Source: Streptomyces sp. NBC_00271
Lineage (GTDB): Bacteria; Actinomycetota; Actinomycetes; Streptomycetales; Streptomycetaceae
Length of the DNA: 64,000 bases
Assembly (NCBI RefSeq): GCF_036178845.1
Contig: NZ_CP108070.1
Span: forward strand, 868,001-932,000
Direction of reading: 5' to 3'
The notes below the pieces were generated by a model. That model had not been told where the DNA came from. It made no database searches and saw only the letters and a program-made list of their open reading frames with translations. A program made the translations under genes and the position numbers. The number at the start of each line of letters is the position of its first letter. Positions within the stretch are counted from its first letter, which is position 1. This document shows, piece by piece, positions 1 to 10,597 of this stretch.

Positions 1-189
1 GGCTTGACCCACAGCGGGTCCACGACGGTGATCTCCACGCAGGCACACGGCTCCGCCTTTGAGATGCCCGGTTGCGCCGGGTGGTCCGGGAATGATCCGA
101 ATCTTGGTCGTAGCCCGGCTGACTACATGGTCGGGCAGGACCGAAGGCGCAGCCACCCGGCGCGACCAGCGCGTGCGGGCCTGCGGCGG

Positions 190-1698
190 TCAGTGGGACG
201 CGGGGAAGCCCAGGTCCGGGCCAGCCGGCGTCTCGGCCGGGTCCGGCCAGCGGCTCGTGATGACCTTGCCGCGCGTGTAGAAGTGCGTGGCTTCGCTGCC
301 GTACATGCGGTGGTCGCCGAAGGCCGAGTCCTTCCAGCCGCCGAAGGAGTGGTAGCCCACCGGCACGGGCATCGGCACGTTCACGCCGACCATGCCGGTT
401 TCGACCTCCAGCTGAAACCGGCGGGCCGCGCCGCCGTCGCGGGTGAAGATGGCGCTGGCGTTGCCGTAGGGGGAGCCGTTGATGATGGCCATGGCCTCCT
501 CGTAGGTTTCTGCACGCAGCACGCACAGGACGGGACCGAAGATCTCGTTCCGGTAGGCGTCCGAGTCTGTGCTGACCTTGTCGAGGAGCGAGATGCCCAT
601 CCAGTGCCCGTTCTCCAGACCCTCGACGGTGAAGCCCCTGCCGTCGAGTATCACGTCGGCTCCCTGGGCGGCCGCACCCGCGACATAGTCCGCGACCTCG
701 TCGCGGTGCGCCTTGGTGATGAGTGGGCCCATGTCGGACGTGGGGTCGTTGCCCGGGCCGATCTTGATTTTTGTGGCCCGCTCGGCGATCCGGGACACCA
801 GCGCGTCGCCCGCCGAGCCGACCGCGACTACCACGGAGACTGCCATGCAGCGCTGACCTGCGGAGCCGTAGGCTGCGGTCATGGCGGCGTCGGCCGCCGC
901 GTCGAGGTCGGCGTCGGGCAGGACCAGCATGTGGTTCTTCGCTTCGCCGAGGGCCTGGACACGCTTGCCGCTGGCGGACGCCCTGGTGTACACGTGGCGG
1001 GCGACAGGCGTGGAGCCCACGAACGAAACGGCCGCCACGTCCGGGTGGTCGAGGAGCGCGTTCACCGCGACCTCGTCACCGTGCAGGATGTTGAGCACAC
1101 CGTCGGGCACGCCGGCTTCGGCCGCGAGTTCCGCGAGGAGCATGGACGCGGACGGGGCCTTGCTGCTCGGCTTGTGGACGAAGGTGTTCCCGCAGGCGAT
1201 CGCCATGGGAAACATCCACATGCTGATCATCGCGGGGAAGTTGAACGGCGAGATGCCGACGATCACACCGAGCGGTTGGCGGATCGACGCGACGTCGATC
1301 TGGCTCGACACCCCCGTGGACGTCTCGCCCTTGAGTGCCGTGCCGAGCCCGCAGGCCAGTTCGACGATCTCTAGGCCCCGGGCCACCTCGCCCAGCGCGT
1401 CCGCGTGGGTCTTGCCCTGCTCGGCGGTGATCAGCGCGGCGAAGTCGTCGCGGCGCGCGTTCAGCAGCTCGCGGTAGCGGAAGAGGATCGCGATCCGGTG
1501 CGCGAGCGAGGACGTGGACCAGGTGGCGTACGCCTGCTTCGCCGCGGCGACCGCAGCGTCGACCTCGTCGGCGCCGGCCATCGCAACCTGCGCGGTGACC
1601 TCCCCGGTCGCGGGGTCGGTGACGGGGCCCCAGGTGCCGGAGGCGCCTGAAGCGTCTCCGAACGGCTTGCCACTGATCCAGTGGGTGACGGTCTTCAT
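190..1698 (-). CDS. mmsA: Methylmalonate-semialdehyde dehydrogenase (CoA-acylating)
   Basis: A 502-aa cytosolic aldehyde dehydrogenase of the MmsA type, which oxidises (methyl)malonate semialdehyde to propionyl- or acetyl-CoA with NAD+ and CoA in valine or myo-inositol breakdown. Seen: the NAD-binding stretch ISPFNFPAM near residue 150, and GQRCMAVSV with the catalytic Cys at residue 284. At the site where ordinary ALDHs carry the general-base Glu, it has GEAKNH, as CoA-acylating members do. Length matches the family (about 500). The ATG at 1698 was chosen because AAAGGAG lies just upstream and the family N-terminus (MKTVTHWISG) begins there; the longer open frame to 1812 has no such support. 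No inositol or valine genes adjoin it in this window, so which pathway it serves is open. Confidence 0.93.
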   Translation of the reverse strand: MKTVTHWISGKPFGDASGASGTWGPVTDPATGEVTAQVAMAGADEVDAAVAAAKQAYATWSTSSLAHRIAILFRYRELLNARRDDFAALITAEQGKTHADALGEVARGLEIVELACGLGTALKGETSTGVSSQIDVASIRQPLGVIVGISPFNFPAMISMWMFPMAIACGNTFVHKPSSKAPSASMLLAELAAEAGVPDGVLNILHGDEVAVNALLDHPDVAAVSFVGSTPVARHVYTRASASGKRVQALGEAKNHMLVLPDADLDAAADAAMTAAYGSAGQRCMAVSVVVAVGSAGDALVSRIAERATKIKIGPGNDPTSDMGPLITKAHRDEVADYVAGAAAQGADVILDGRGFTVEGLENGHWMGISLLDKVSTDSDAYRNEIFGPVLCVLRAETYEEAMAIINGSPYGNASAIFTRDGGAARRFQLEVETGMVGVNVPMPVPVGYHSFGGWKDSAFGDHRMYGSEATHFYTRGKVITSRWPDPAETPAGPDLGFPASH

Positions 1699-2025
1699 CG
1701 GCGGAACTCCTTTAAGGATGACGGCGGCGGGCCCCGCGGTTCTTGTTCGGACGCCCCACCACGCCCGTGTGAGTAGGGCTGCTGACATCGAAGCTACCGA
1801 GCCGATTTGCACGTGCAGGCGCTGCGGAGCCTCCCGGCCCGAAGTGCCTCACTCAGGTCCCGTACAGTTGTGGCGTGGTTCACTCGCCTGCCCGTGTTCG
1901 CCACGCGTTCGAAAATGGCCTGGGGCGGGGCCGGCTTCTACGGCTGAGGCGCATCGCTGTGCCCGTTGATCGGTACTCAAAGGGCCGCTCAGGGCCGAAT
2001 CTCCTCCGCCTCTGCGCACAGGGCA

Positions 2026-2481
2026 TCACCCTCGGTGCCGAGCTTGCCCTTCGCGTATCGCTGCAAGGCAGGCCATTTGCTCGCCCATGCCGCGCGTCCC
2101 GGCCAGCGGCGTGCGGGCGTGCGGCCAGACCGTGTGGACCAGGGCCGTATGCCGCGCGTCACCGAGGGCGACGACGGGGTCGAGTTGTACGACGTTTCGC
2201 TCGGTTGCCTGTTCCAGGAGAAGCCGGGCTGTTGTCGAACCGGCCGTGCCATGGGGTGTGTCGTACGGCTCGATGACGTCGTCGAGGTCCGGGAGGCCGT
2301 AGCGCGTCGAGAGGATGAGCAGACGCTCGGTCTGGAGCGTTTCGGCTGCCCTGCGGCACGCACGGTGGTAAGAGCCGAGGTACATGTCTGCCGCTCGCGC
2401 GGGCCATCCCAGTGTGCGGCTGCCACAGGGGATGACAACGAGTTCCGGTCCGAGACAGTCGGCATGCTCGTATGCGGTCAT
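2026..2481 (-). CDS. DUF6884-like small protein (151 aa), function unknown
   Basis: A small soluble protein beginning MTAYEHADCLGPELVVIPCG at an ATG preceded by AGGAG. The early VIPCG motif, a middle segment ILSTRYGLPDLDDVIEPYD and a mixed alpha/beta pattern resemble the DUF6884 / YaaA-like family common in actinobacteria. I recognise the family by pattern only and no reaction can be assigned. It stands alone between mmsA and a decayed region. About 240 bases upstream hold no other gene. Confidence 0.6.
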   Translation of the reverse strand: MTAYEHADCLGPELVVIPCGSRTLGWPARAADMYLGSYHRACRRAAETLQTERLLILSTRYGLPDLDDVIEPYDTPHGTAGSTTARLLLEQATERNVVQLDPVVALGDARHTALVHTVWPHARTPLAGTRGMGEQMACLAAIREGQARHRG

Positions 2482-2730
2482 GGCTGCTCTCCTGACTGTT
2501 TGTGGGTGGTGTTGCGTGTGGTCGCGGTGACAGCGGCGACCAGGCCGGGTACAAGGTGCCAGCGCACGGGCGGCTGTCGGGCGGCCCATGAGAGGGGGCG
2601 GAGTGAGGCTTCGCACAGCAGCGATCTCGGCCGAGTGGACTTGAAGCCCTCGGATCAGGACACGACGTGACCCTGCGCCTTGGCTGTGCGGCGGCGGACG
2701 CACGCTGGTAGTTCAGCCCGCCAGGCGCGC

Positions 2731-2940
2731 AGTGCGAGCACCGCGGTCGGCATCTTCCAGCAGGACCGCTGGTCCAACGGCAGCGCCCGGGGCCTGACCG
2801 CCACCTACTCCCTCGACGGGCGGCACTTCACCGAGACCCCGCTGCCGTTCTTGGTGAAGAAGCCGGAGAGACAGAACTACGAGGAGCACCTGCCTGCCCA
2901 CGTCGGACGGTTGGTGAGCACCGGCCCCGACGGCGCGGTC
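2731..2940 (+). pseudogene. Sialidase-like (BNR repeat) internal fragment
   Basis: The frame reads VGIFQQDRWSNGSARGLTAT, then LDGRHFTETPLPF and, after a divergent stretch, VSTGPDGAVYA. These match the first propeller blade of actinobacterial exo-sialidase-like secreted proteins (QQDRW and VSTGPDG motifs). There is no start, no signal peptide and no C-terminal part in this orientation, so it is a relic. A matching N-terminal piece lies just to the right on the opposite strand (2973-3168) and a C-terminal piece at 4070-4385. Family identity is from memory of the motifs. Confidence 0.5.
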
Positions 2941-2972
2941 TACGCGCGGGTATCACGGGGAGGCGGTGACAT

Positions 2973-3168
2973 AGGCTCGTCCTCCCCGGACAAGTAGTTG
3001 GTGCCGGTCCCGTCCCGGCTGATGTCACAGGCGGGCGTACGGGTCACCGGGCGAGACCAGGCCAACCGGCTGGCTGCTGCTTGCCGCGGAGGAACTGCTG
3101 CCCACGGTGGCGACGAGCAGGAACGCAGCCGCAGTGGCCACGAGAGACGCTCTGGCGCGTGTGCGCAT
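2973..3168 (-). pseudogene. Sialidase-like N-terminal fragment with signal peptide
   Basis: From the ATG at 3168 the frame reads MRTRARASLVATAAAFLLVA, a clear Sec signal peptide, followed by QPVGLVSPGDPYA and a stop. A one-frame shift continues CDISRDGTGTNYLSGEDEP, which resembles the conserved start of mature sialidase-like proteins (GTNYLxxExEP). The next expected block, VGIFQQDRW, is found on the other strand at 2731-2940, pointing to a local inversion. Not expected to make a working protein. Confidence 0.5.
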
Positions 3169-3337
3169 AGCGATCCCCCAACTCCCCAAACTACGTTCCG
3201 CCTTGGGCTGTGCTGGCGCATCGACGGTCCCGGTGTCGCCGGGACACGAGTCGCCTGGGGAGCCTAACTCTGCACCTCATTAGGGACGTTGAGGGAAGCG
3301 GTCAAGGACACGTCAAGTATCGTCTGCTAGTTGTGGT

Positions 3338-3903
3338 TCATCCGTTTGCTTGCCAGAAGCGGCCCAGGACGGGCAGGGCGGCGGCCAGGGCGAGGGCTGC
3401 GGCGCCGGACACTATAGGCGGTACGTACCCGTCGGCGCCCCAGGCAGGCGCCGGTGGCGCCCTGGTAGAGGCCCTGGGCCGTGCCCTGCTGGCGGTCGGG
3501 AACGAGGGTGGAGATCCAGGCTTTGCCGACCCCCTCGGTGCAGGTGGCGAATCCAAACGTACAAAGGTAGGACCAGGAAGACCAGCCACGGCGCGTGAAT
3601 CAGGCCGAGGCCGAGGTAGCCGACAGCGAAGAAGACCAGACCCGCCGCGAATACGAGCGGACGTGACAGCCGGTCGGACAGGGCTCCGGCGGGGTAGGAC
3701 AGGGCGGCGTAGGCGAGGTTGTAGACCGCATACACGCCGACGACCCCGGCCGTGGACAAGCCCAGCTCGTGGGCGCGCAGCAGGAGCAGTGCGTCGGGGA
3801 AGTTGACCAGGTTGAAGACCATCAGCACGGCGAGGATGCGCCAATACGGCTGGGGCAGGGACACCGTCGCCTGGACGGCGCGAAGCTCGGCGACGGTGCT
3901 CAC
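3338..3903 (-). pseudogene. MFS transporter, C-terminal half, frameshifted
   Basis: The frame from 3903 reads through three or four hydrophobic helices (WRILAVLMVFNLVNFPDALL, YPAGALSDRLSRPLVFAAG) up to LYVWIR. A second frame continues FATCTEGVGKAWISTLVPD, and a third ends GADGYVPPIVSG...LGRFWQANG with a stop at 3338. These are consecutive parts of the second half of a major facilitator, including the SDRLSRP loop between TM8 and TM9. The first half is missing and at least two frameshifts occur, so it is a dead gene. Confidence 0.65.
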
Positions 3904-4069
3904 ACAGAACGGCACCGAGCGCGAGGTGCCCACTCCTGAATGAGGGGCTGCAGGACCCGGAGGTGGGTTGCGCTGGCCATGCCCCGCTTTTGGCCCTCCG
4001 GCCCGAATGAGCCATGCTGTGACCGCCCCGGCGACTGCCGGGGCGGCTGTTGCGATCAGCGGCTGTCGG

Positions 4070-4385
4070 TCAGGAGGCTGCCCTCGCCCCCTCGACACCG
4101 CCGTTGGCCAGCCACTGCGCGTAGGCGATCGCGGCCAGGCGGACCGAGAAGCCGTTGTCACGTGCCGTGGCGGTGGTGACGGCCGCGGTACGGGCGGCTG
4201 CGGTGAGACCCGAAGTCGACGTATACATCGCCTCGTTGAAGACCGACCCGCTGGGGGCCGAGGCCACTGCGAATACGGGATGGGTCGTGCCGCCGGAGAA
4301 GGATGTAGAGATGTAGTCGCCGACCATGGTGCCCTGCGTGGTGCTCGCCAGCCACGAATGGGCCATCGGACTTCTCGGCGCACCA
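4070..4385 (-). pseudogene. Sialidase-like C-terminal fragment
   Basis: The frame begins without a start codon at SPMAHSWLASTTQGTMVGDY and runs ISTSFSGGTTHPVFAVASAP to a stop at 4070. The QGxMVGDYISTSF...HPVFAVA signature is the end of secreted sialidase-like proteins in actinobacteria. With the two fragments at 2.7-3.2 kb it looks like parts of one gene, now out of order and orientation. The 260 bases to its right (4386-4646) show short open stretches but nothing I can identify. Confidence 0.5.
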
Positions 4386-4646
4386 AGGGCAGTCCCGCGT
4401 CGCTGATCGGGCGGCCTCCAGAAGTGAGTCACCGGCAGCCGACCGGGCGGCCCGCCCCAGAAAGGGCCACGAACCCGTCCGCCGTACGGAAAGCGCACGC
4501 CGCGCTGGGCGCCCGGGCGGCGCGTAGCGGCCCGTGCCGGAAGGTCAGTCCGTCGACCTGTTCGGCGAACGTCGCCTGCGGGCCCGGGCGTTCGGGGTAG
4601 CGGAGCCTGCGCGGTTCCGGGTTGGCGTGCGTCGAGGTCTGCGGGG

Positions 4647-6020
4647 TCAGGCCCGCACGGTGCCGTGCGGGCCTGGCCCCGGTGTGTCAGTTCTGCAGGC
4701 TCCAGTGCTGGTTCGCACCGCCCGTGCAACTCCATAGCTGAACTCTCGTCCCGTTGGCGGTCCCCTGGCCGCTGGCGTCGAGGCAGAGCCCCGACTGTGC
4801 TGCTTTGATCGTGCCGTCGGGATTGACGTTCCATTGCTGATCTGCCTGCCCGCTGTAGTCTCAGATCGCCGCCGGGGTGCCGTTGCCCGCTGTCTGGCCG
4901 ACGCCCAGGCACTTGTTGCCGTAGACGACCAGCTGCTTTCCGGCGGTGTAGGTCCACGTTGGTTGGAACCGCCGTTGCAGTCCCACAGTTGTGCTTGCGT
5001 GCCGTTGGCCGTGGTGAAGTTGTTGATGTCCAGGCAGCGCCCCGCCTGCTGGCCGACGATCTCCTGGTTGCCGGACGGCGGTGGCGAATTCGAGCCGAAC
5101 TGTGTGAAGAACTGCCACACCGCTGCCGACGTCCAGGTGCGCCAGCCGTCACCGGTGGAGCCGTCGATGGGACCGGGATCGTGACCCGCTCCGTCGAAGG
5201 CGGCCCAGACGACGGGGTATCCGGACCTGCATCCGGAGTAGGTGGTGGTGATGTGTGTCAGGCTTCCGTTGGCCGGCTCGGGCGGGTTCTGCGGGGTGCA
5301 GCCGTTCGCCCGCACGAACGTGTCGCGCAGTTCCCGTCCCGATGAGATGGGCAGCACGTTGTCCCTCAGGCCGTGCAGACCCATGTAGGCGATGGGCTGT
5401 GTGCCGCCGTTGCACCCGCTGAGGTTCGCGCCGGAGTAGACCGCGACCGCACGGAAGACGGTCGCTCGTGAGCAGGCGAGGGCGTATGACATCGCGCCGC
5501 CGTAGCTGAAGCCGGCGGAGAACAACTGGGTGGTGTCGACGCACAGACCTGATTCGAGCTGGCTGACCATGGCGTCGACGAAGGCCACATCTTGGCCGCC
5601 GGGGTTGGCCCAGCCGTTGCCGTTGCCCTGGGGGGCGACGAAGATCGTGCTGTTGTTCGCATTGTCCGCCAGGCGCCGCAGACCGTAGTAGGACCAGTTG
5701 TACCCGTCCGTTCCGCCCGAGTCGACGTCGTTGGCCGTGCCGCCTCGCCAATGGAAGCCGAAGATCAGCCGGTAGGGGTGGTTGCTGTCGTAGCCGGCGG
5801 GGACCCGCAGTATGTAACTGCGCGTCTGGCCGCCGCTCTGAATCGTGTGTGTGCCACTCGTCAGCGTGGGCGCCTTGCCGCAGCCGGCGGTCGGACTGAG
5901 GGCGCCGGTGGTCGTGGCCGACGTGGGCGGGCCGAGGCCGCTGCTGAACGAGGTGCCCGCAGCTGTGAGTACGAGAAGTACCGCGGCCACGATGGACACT
6001 AAGAGCGGTTTGCGTTTCAT
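4647..6020 (-). CDS. Secreted CE1/PHB-depolymerase-family esterase with broken CBM13
   Basis: The signal peptide MKRKPLLVSIVAAVLLVLTA is followed by an alpha/beta-hydrolase domain (about residues 50-320) of the poly(3-hydroxybutyrate) depolymerase / feruloyl-acetylxylan esterase type. Seen: nucleophile motif GFSYGG and the catalytic-His region GAGHDPG. It likely removes feruloyl or acetyl groups from hemicellulose outside the cell. A ricin-type CBM13 starts at about residue 335 but is broken: one base appears lost near 4963, and in the restored frame a TGA near 4862 replaces the Trp expected after AAI. The ancestral stop is at 4687-4689; the present frame runs on in a wrong frame to 4647. The catalytic domain is intact, so a truncated enzyme may still be made. 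GAAGGA precedes the ATG. Last gene of the minus-strand hydrolase run. Confidence 0.75.
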   Translation of the reverse strand: MKRKPLLVSIVAAVLLVLTAAGTSFSSGLGPPTSATTTGALSPTAGCGKAPTLTSGTHTIQSGGQTRSYILRVPAGYDSNHPYRLIFGFHWRGGTANDVDSGGTDGYNWSYYGLRRLADNANNSTIFVAPQGNGNGWANPGGQDVAFVDAMVSQLESGLCVDTTQLFSAGFSYGGAMSYALACSRATVFRAVAVYSGANLSGCNGGTQPIAYMGLHGLRDNVLPISSGRELRDTFVRANGCTPQNPPEPANGSLTHITTTYSGCRSGYPVVWAAFDGAGHDPGPIDGSTGDGWRTWTSAAVWQFFTQFGSNSPPPSGNQEIVGQQAGRCLDINNFTTANGTQAQLWDCNGGSNQRGPTPPESSWSSTATSAWASARQRATAPRRRSETTAGRQISNGTSIPTARSKQHSRGSASTPAARGPPTGREFSYGVARAVRTSTGACRTDTPGPGPHGTVRA

Positions 6021-6122
6021 GCATTCCTTCTTCCGTAGTCGGGGGATGGGCAGGGAGCGCCGGTCGATTGGGACGGGTACTGCGTGCGGCGGTGACACCG
6101 CGACGAACGAGGCTGGGGTGGT

Positions 6123-8105
6123 TCAGACGGCAGTGATGGTCCATTCGTTGTTGGTGCTGGAGTTCGGTGTCCACATCACCGTGGTGGAGCCGACCGTGGT
6201 GCTGCCGCTGCCGTCAAGGGATGTGCCGGTGCCCCGATTGACGATCTGGTAGCGGTTGCCGCCGAGGCTGTTGAGCGACCACTGCTGGTTGTTGCCGCCG
6301 TTCCACGCCTCCTGGCGGGCGGGAGCGCCGTTGGCGGAGTTGCCCCAACTGTCGGCGGCCATGCCGTTGGTGCGGTTCATGATGCGGTAGTAGCCGTTGC
6401 CGACGTCGATCAGCTGCCACTGCAGGTTGGTGCTCCCGTCGGAGTTCCACTGCTTGAGGTTGGAGCCGGAGGCGACGTTGCCCCCGCTGTCGAGCAGCAG
6501 TCCGCTGGTCACATTGGCGATCTCGACCCAGGTTGTGGAGCCGCCCGGCGCGCCCAGGACGGGGATCTCACCGGAGAACGTGAGCTTGACCGTGTACGCC
6601 AGGGCGTTGAACGGCGGGTTGGACGAGGGCATGGTGAGGTGCAGGCCGGAAGCGTCCTGGGTCGGTGCGGGCAGGTCGATGTAGGTGCCGGCGGTGTTGT
6701 TCAGCAGTTTGGCGCCTGTCAGGCTGCTGAGGTTGATCTGGTTCGAGTTCAGCGTCGTGATGGTCATGGTTCCGCCCTGCCAGCCCAGCGCGGTGGCGTA
6801 GAGGACCTTGTTGTCCCGGCTGCGGGTGAACCGGATGTCCTGCGGTTTGCCGGCCACCGGTCCGCTGAACGAGCCTCCACCCATCTTGGTGGGGCCCTCG
6901 CCGTAACTGGCCCAGGAGCGGGTGGCGTAGACCGCCTCTCCGAAGCGGCCGAGCCAGTCGCCCATGGCGAGCAGGATGGACTGCTGCCCGGAGGGGATGG
7001 TGCCGTCGGCCATCGGAGCGATGTTCAGCAGCATGTTGCCGCCCTTGCTGACCCGGTCGATCAGCGAGTGGACCAGCGCCTGCGTCGAGTAGTAGCCGAT
7101 GCCCACCGTGTAGCACCAACTGGAGGAGGAGATACTGTCGTCGGTCAGCCAGTAGGGGGTGAGCAGCCCTCCCGGGCCGCCGCGCTCGAAGTCGAAGACC
7201 TCCCCCTTGTTGTTGAGGCCGTCCTTGTAAGTCGCCACCACGTCCTTGTTCCAGGCGACGGCCTGGTTGTAGTAGTGCGCGAGGAACTCGAGCCGGTAGG
7301 ACTCCTGCACCAGGCCCAGGTCGAAGTCCTGCCAGACCAGGTCGGGCTGGTAGCCGGCGATGACCTCGACCAGCTTGTCGTACCAGAGCTTGTTCTCCGC
7401 CGCCGCGCCCTGCTGGCCGAACAGGACGCGGAGCGTCGGGTCCGACTGGTTCGGCACATGGTCGTAGAAGCCGTTGAAGTGGTAGGCGTGGTGCAGGGAA
7501 GCCATGAACTTCAGCCCCTGCCCGCGGATGGCCTGCGCGTGCAGCCCCACAAGGTCGAGTCTGGGGCCGCGCTGGACCGAGTTCCACGGGCTGGAGCGGC
7601 TGTTCCACATGGAGAAGCCGTCGTGGTGCTCGGCGACCGGCCCGGCGAACTTGGCGCCTGCGGCCTTGAACAGCTGCGCCCAGGCGTTCGGGTCCCAGTT
7701 GCCGCCCTGGGAGGCCAGTTTGGGAGCGAACTGCACGTAGTTGCCGGCCTTGTCGCGGGCACCGTCGATGAAGTTGTTGTACGGCCACACCGAGGGGTCG
7801 CCGTAGGTGGCCTTGTGGTGGTTGTTCTCGGCCGAGCCGCCGATGTACATGTTGCGCGGGTACCACTCGTTCCCGAACGCGGGAACGCTGAAGACGCCCC
7901 AGTGGTAGTAGATGCCGAACTTGGCGTCCTGGAACCAGGCCGGGGCCGGGGGGTGCTGGTCCACGGAGGACCAGCTCGCGGTGTAGCTTCCGGGGCCGCC
8001 GGTGGCGGCGGCCTCGGGGGCGAACCGCAGCAGGCCGACGGCCGTCGTCGCGCCGGCCGCCGCCAGCAGTCGGCGCCGGCTGAGCGGGAAGGGGGAGGAG
8101 GTCAT
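6123..8105 (-). CDS. GH29 alpha-L-fucosidase with CBM13, Tat-exported
   Basis: A 660-aa enzyme expected to release L-fucose from plant glycans outside the cell. The start MTSSPFPLSRRRLLAAAGAT is a twin-arginine signal. The GH29 domain spans about 45-480: AKFGIYYHWGVFSVP near 61-76, EHHDGFSMWNS near 159-169, and PDLVWQDFD with the probable nucleophile Asp260. A beta-sandwich follows, then a ricin-type module (about 525-660) with repeated QxW-like motifs (NLQWQL, NQQWSL, NNEWTI). GAGAGG precedes the ATG. The gene downstream of it starts 102 bases away and the gene upstream ends 50 bases away. GH29 subfamily A is suggested by the general acid region being poorly defined; linkage preference cannot be read. 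Confidence 0.9.
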   Translation of the reverse strand: MTSSPFPLSRRRLLAAAGATTAVGLLRFAPEAAATGGPGSYTASWSSVDQHPPAPAWFQDAKFGIYYHWGVFSVPAFGNEWYPRNMYIGGSAENNHHKATYGDPSVWPYNNFIDGARDKAGNYVQFAPKLASQGGNWDPNAWAQLFKAAGAKFAGPVAEHHDGFSMWNSRSSPWNSVQRGPRLDLVGLHAQAIRGQGLKFMASLHHAYHFNGFYDHVPNQSDPTLRVLFGQQGAAAENKLWYDKLVEVIAGYQPDLVWQDFDLGLVQESYRLEFLAHYYNQAVAWNKDVVATYKDGLNNKGEVFDFERGGPGGLLTPYWLTDDSISSSSWCYTVGIGYYSTQALVHSLIDRVSKGGNMLLNIAPMADGTIPSGQQSILLAMGDWLGRFGEAVYATRSWASYGEGPTKMGGGSFSGPVAGKPQDIRFTRSRDNKVLYATALGWQGGTMTITTLNSNQINLSSLTGAKLLNNTAGTYIDLPAPTQDASGLHLTMPSSNPPFNALAYTVKLTFSGEIPVLGAPGGSTTWVEIANVTSGLLLDSGGNVASGSNLKQWNSDGSTNLQWQLIDVGNGYYRIMNRTNGMAADSWGNSANGAPARQEAWNGGNNQQWSLNSLGGNRYQIVNRGTGTSLDGSGSTTVGSTTVMWTPNSSTNNEWTITAV

Positions 8106-8155
8106 GCGGAGCCTCTCAAGGTCATTGACGGGGCGGATCTCAGCCGTCCGAGGGA

Positions 8156-10576
<2,421 letters not shown>

Positions 10577-10597
10577 TCAGAGGTCGAGGAGTTGTGG

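Noticed and set aside
1..189. Possible gene start on the minus strand (GTG near 44 with GGCGGAG upstream)
   Set aside because: Only about 15 codons lie inside the window and they match nothing recognisable.
4..1374. Long plus-strand open frame opposite mmsA (456 aa)
   Set aside because: It is the antisense shadow of a clear ALDH gene. It has Arg/Gly/Val-rich composition without domains, and GC-rich codon bias opens the frame by chance.
3227..3245. Hairpin GTCCCGG-TGTCG-CCGGGAC as a terminator or attenuator
   Set aside because: Only a 7-base stem, with no intact gene on either side that would use it.
4386..4646. Possible coding remnant between the sialidase-like end and the esterase
   Set aside because: Short open stretches in two frames (for example AEQVDGLTFRHGPL) look protein-like, but no family or start could be supported.
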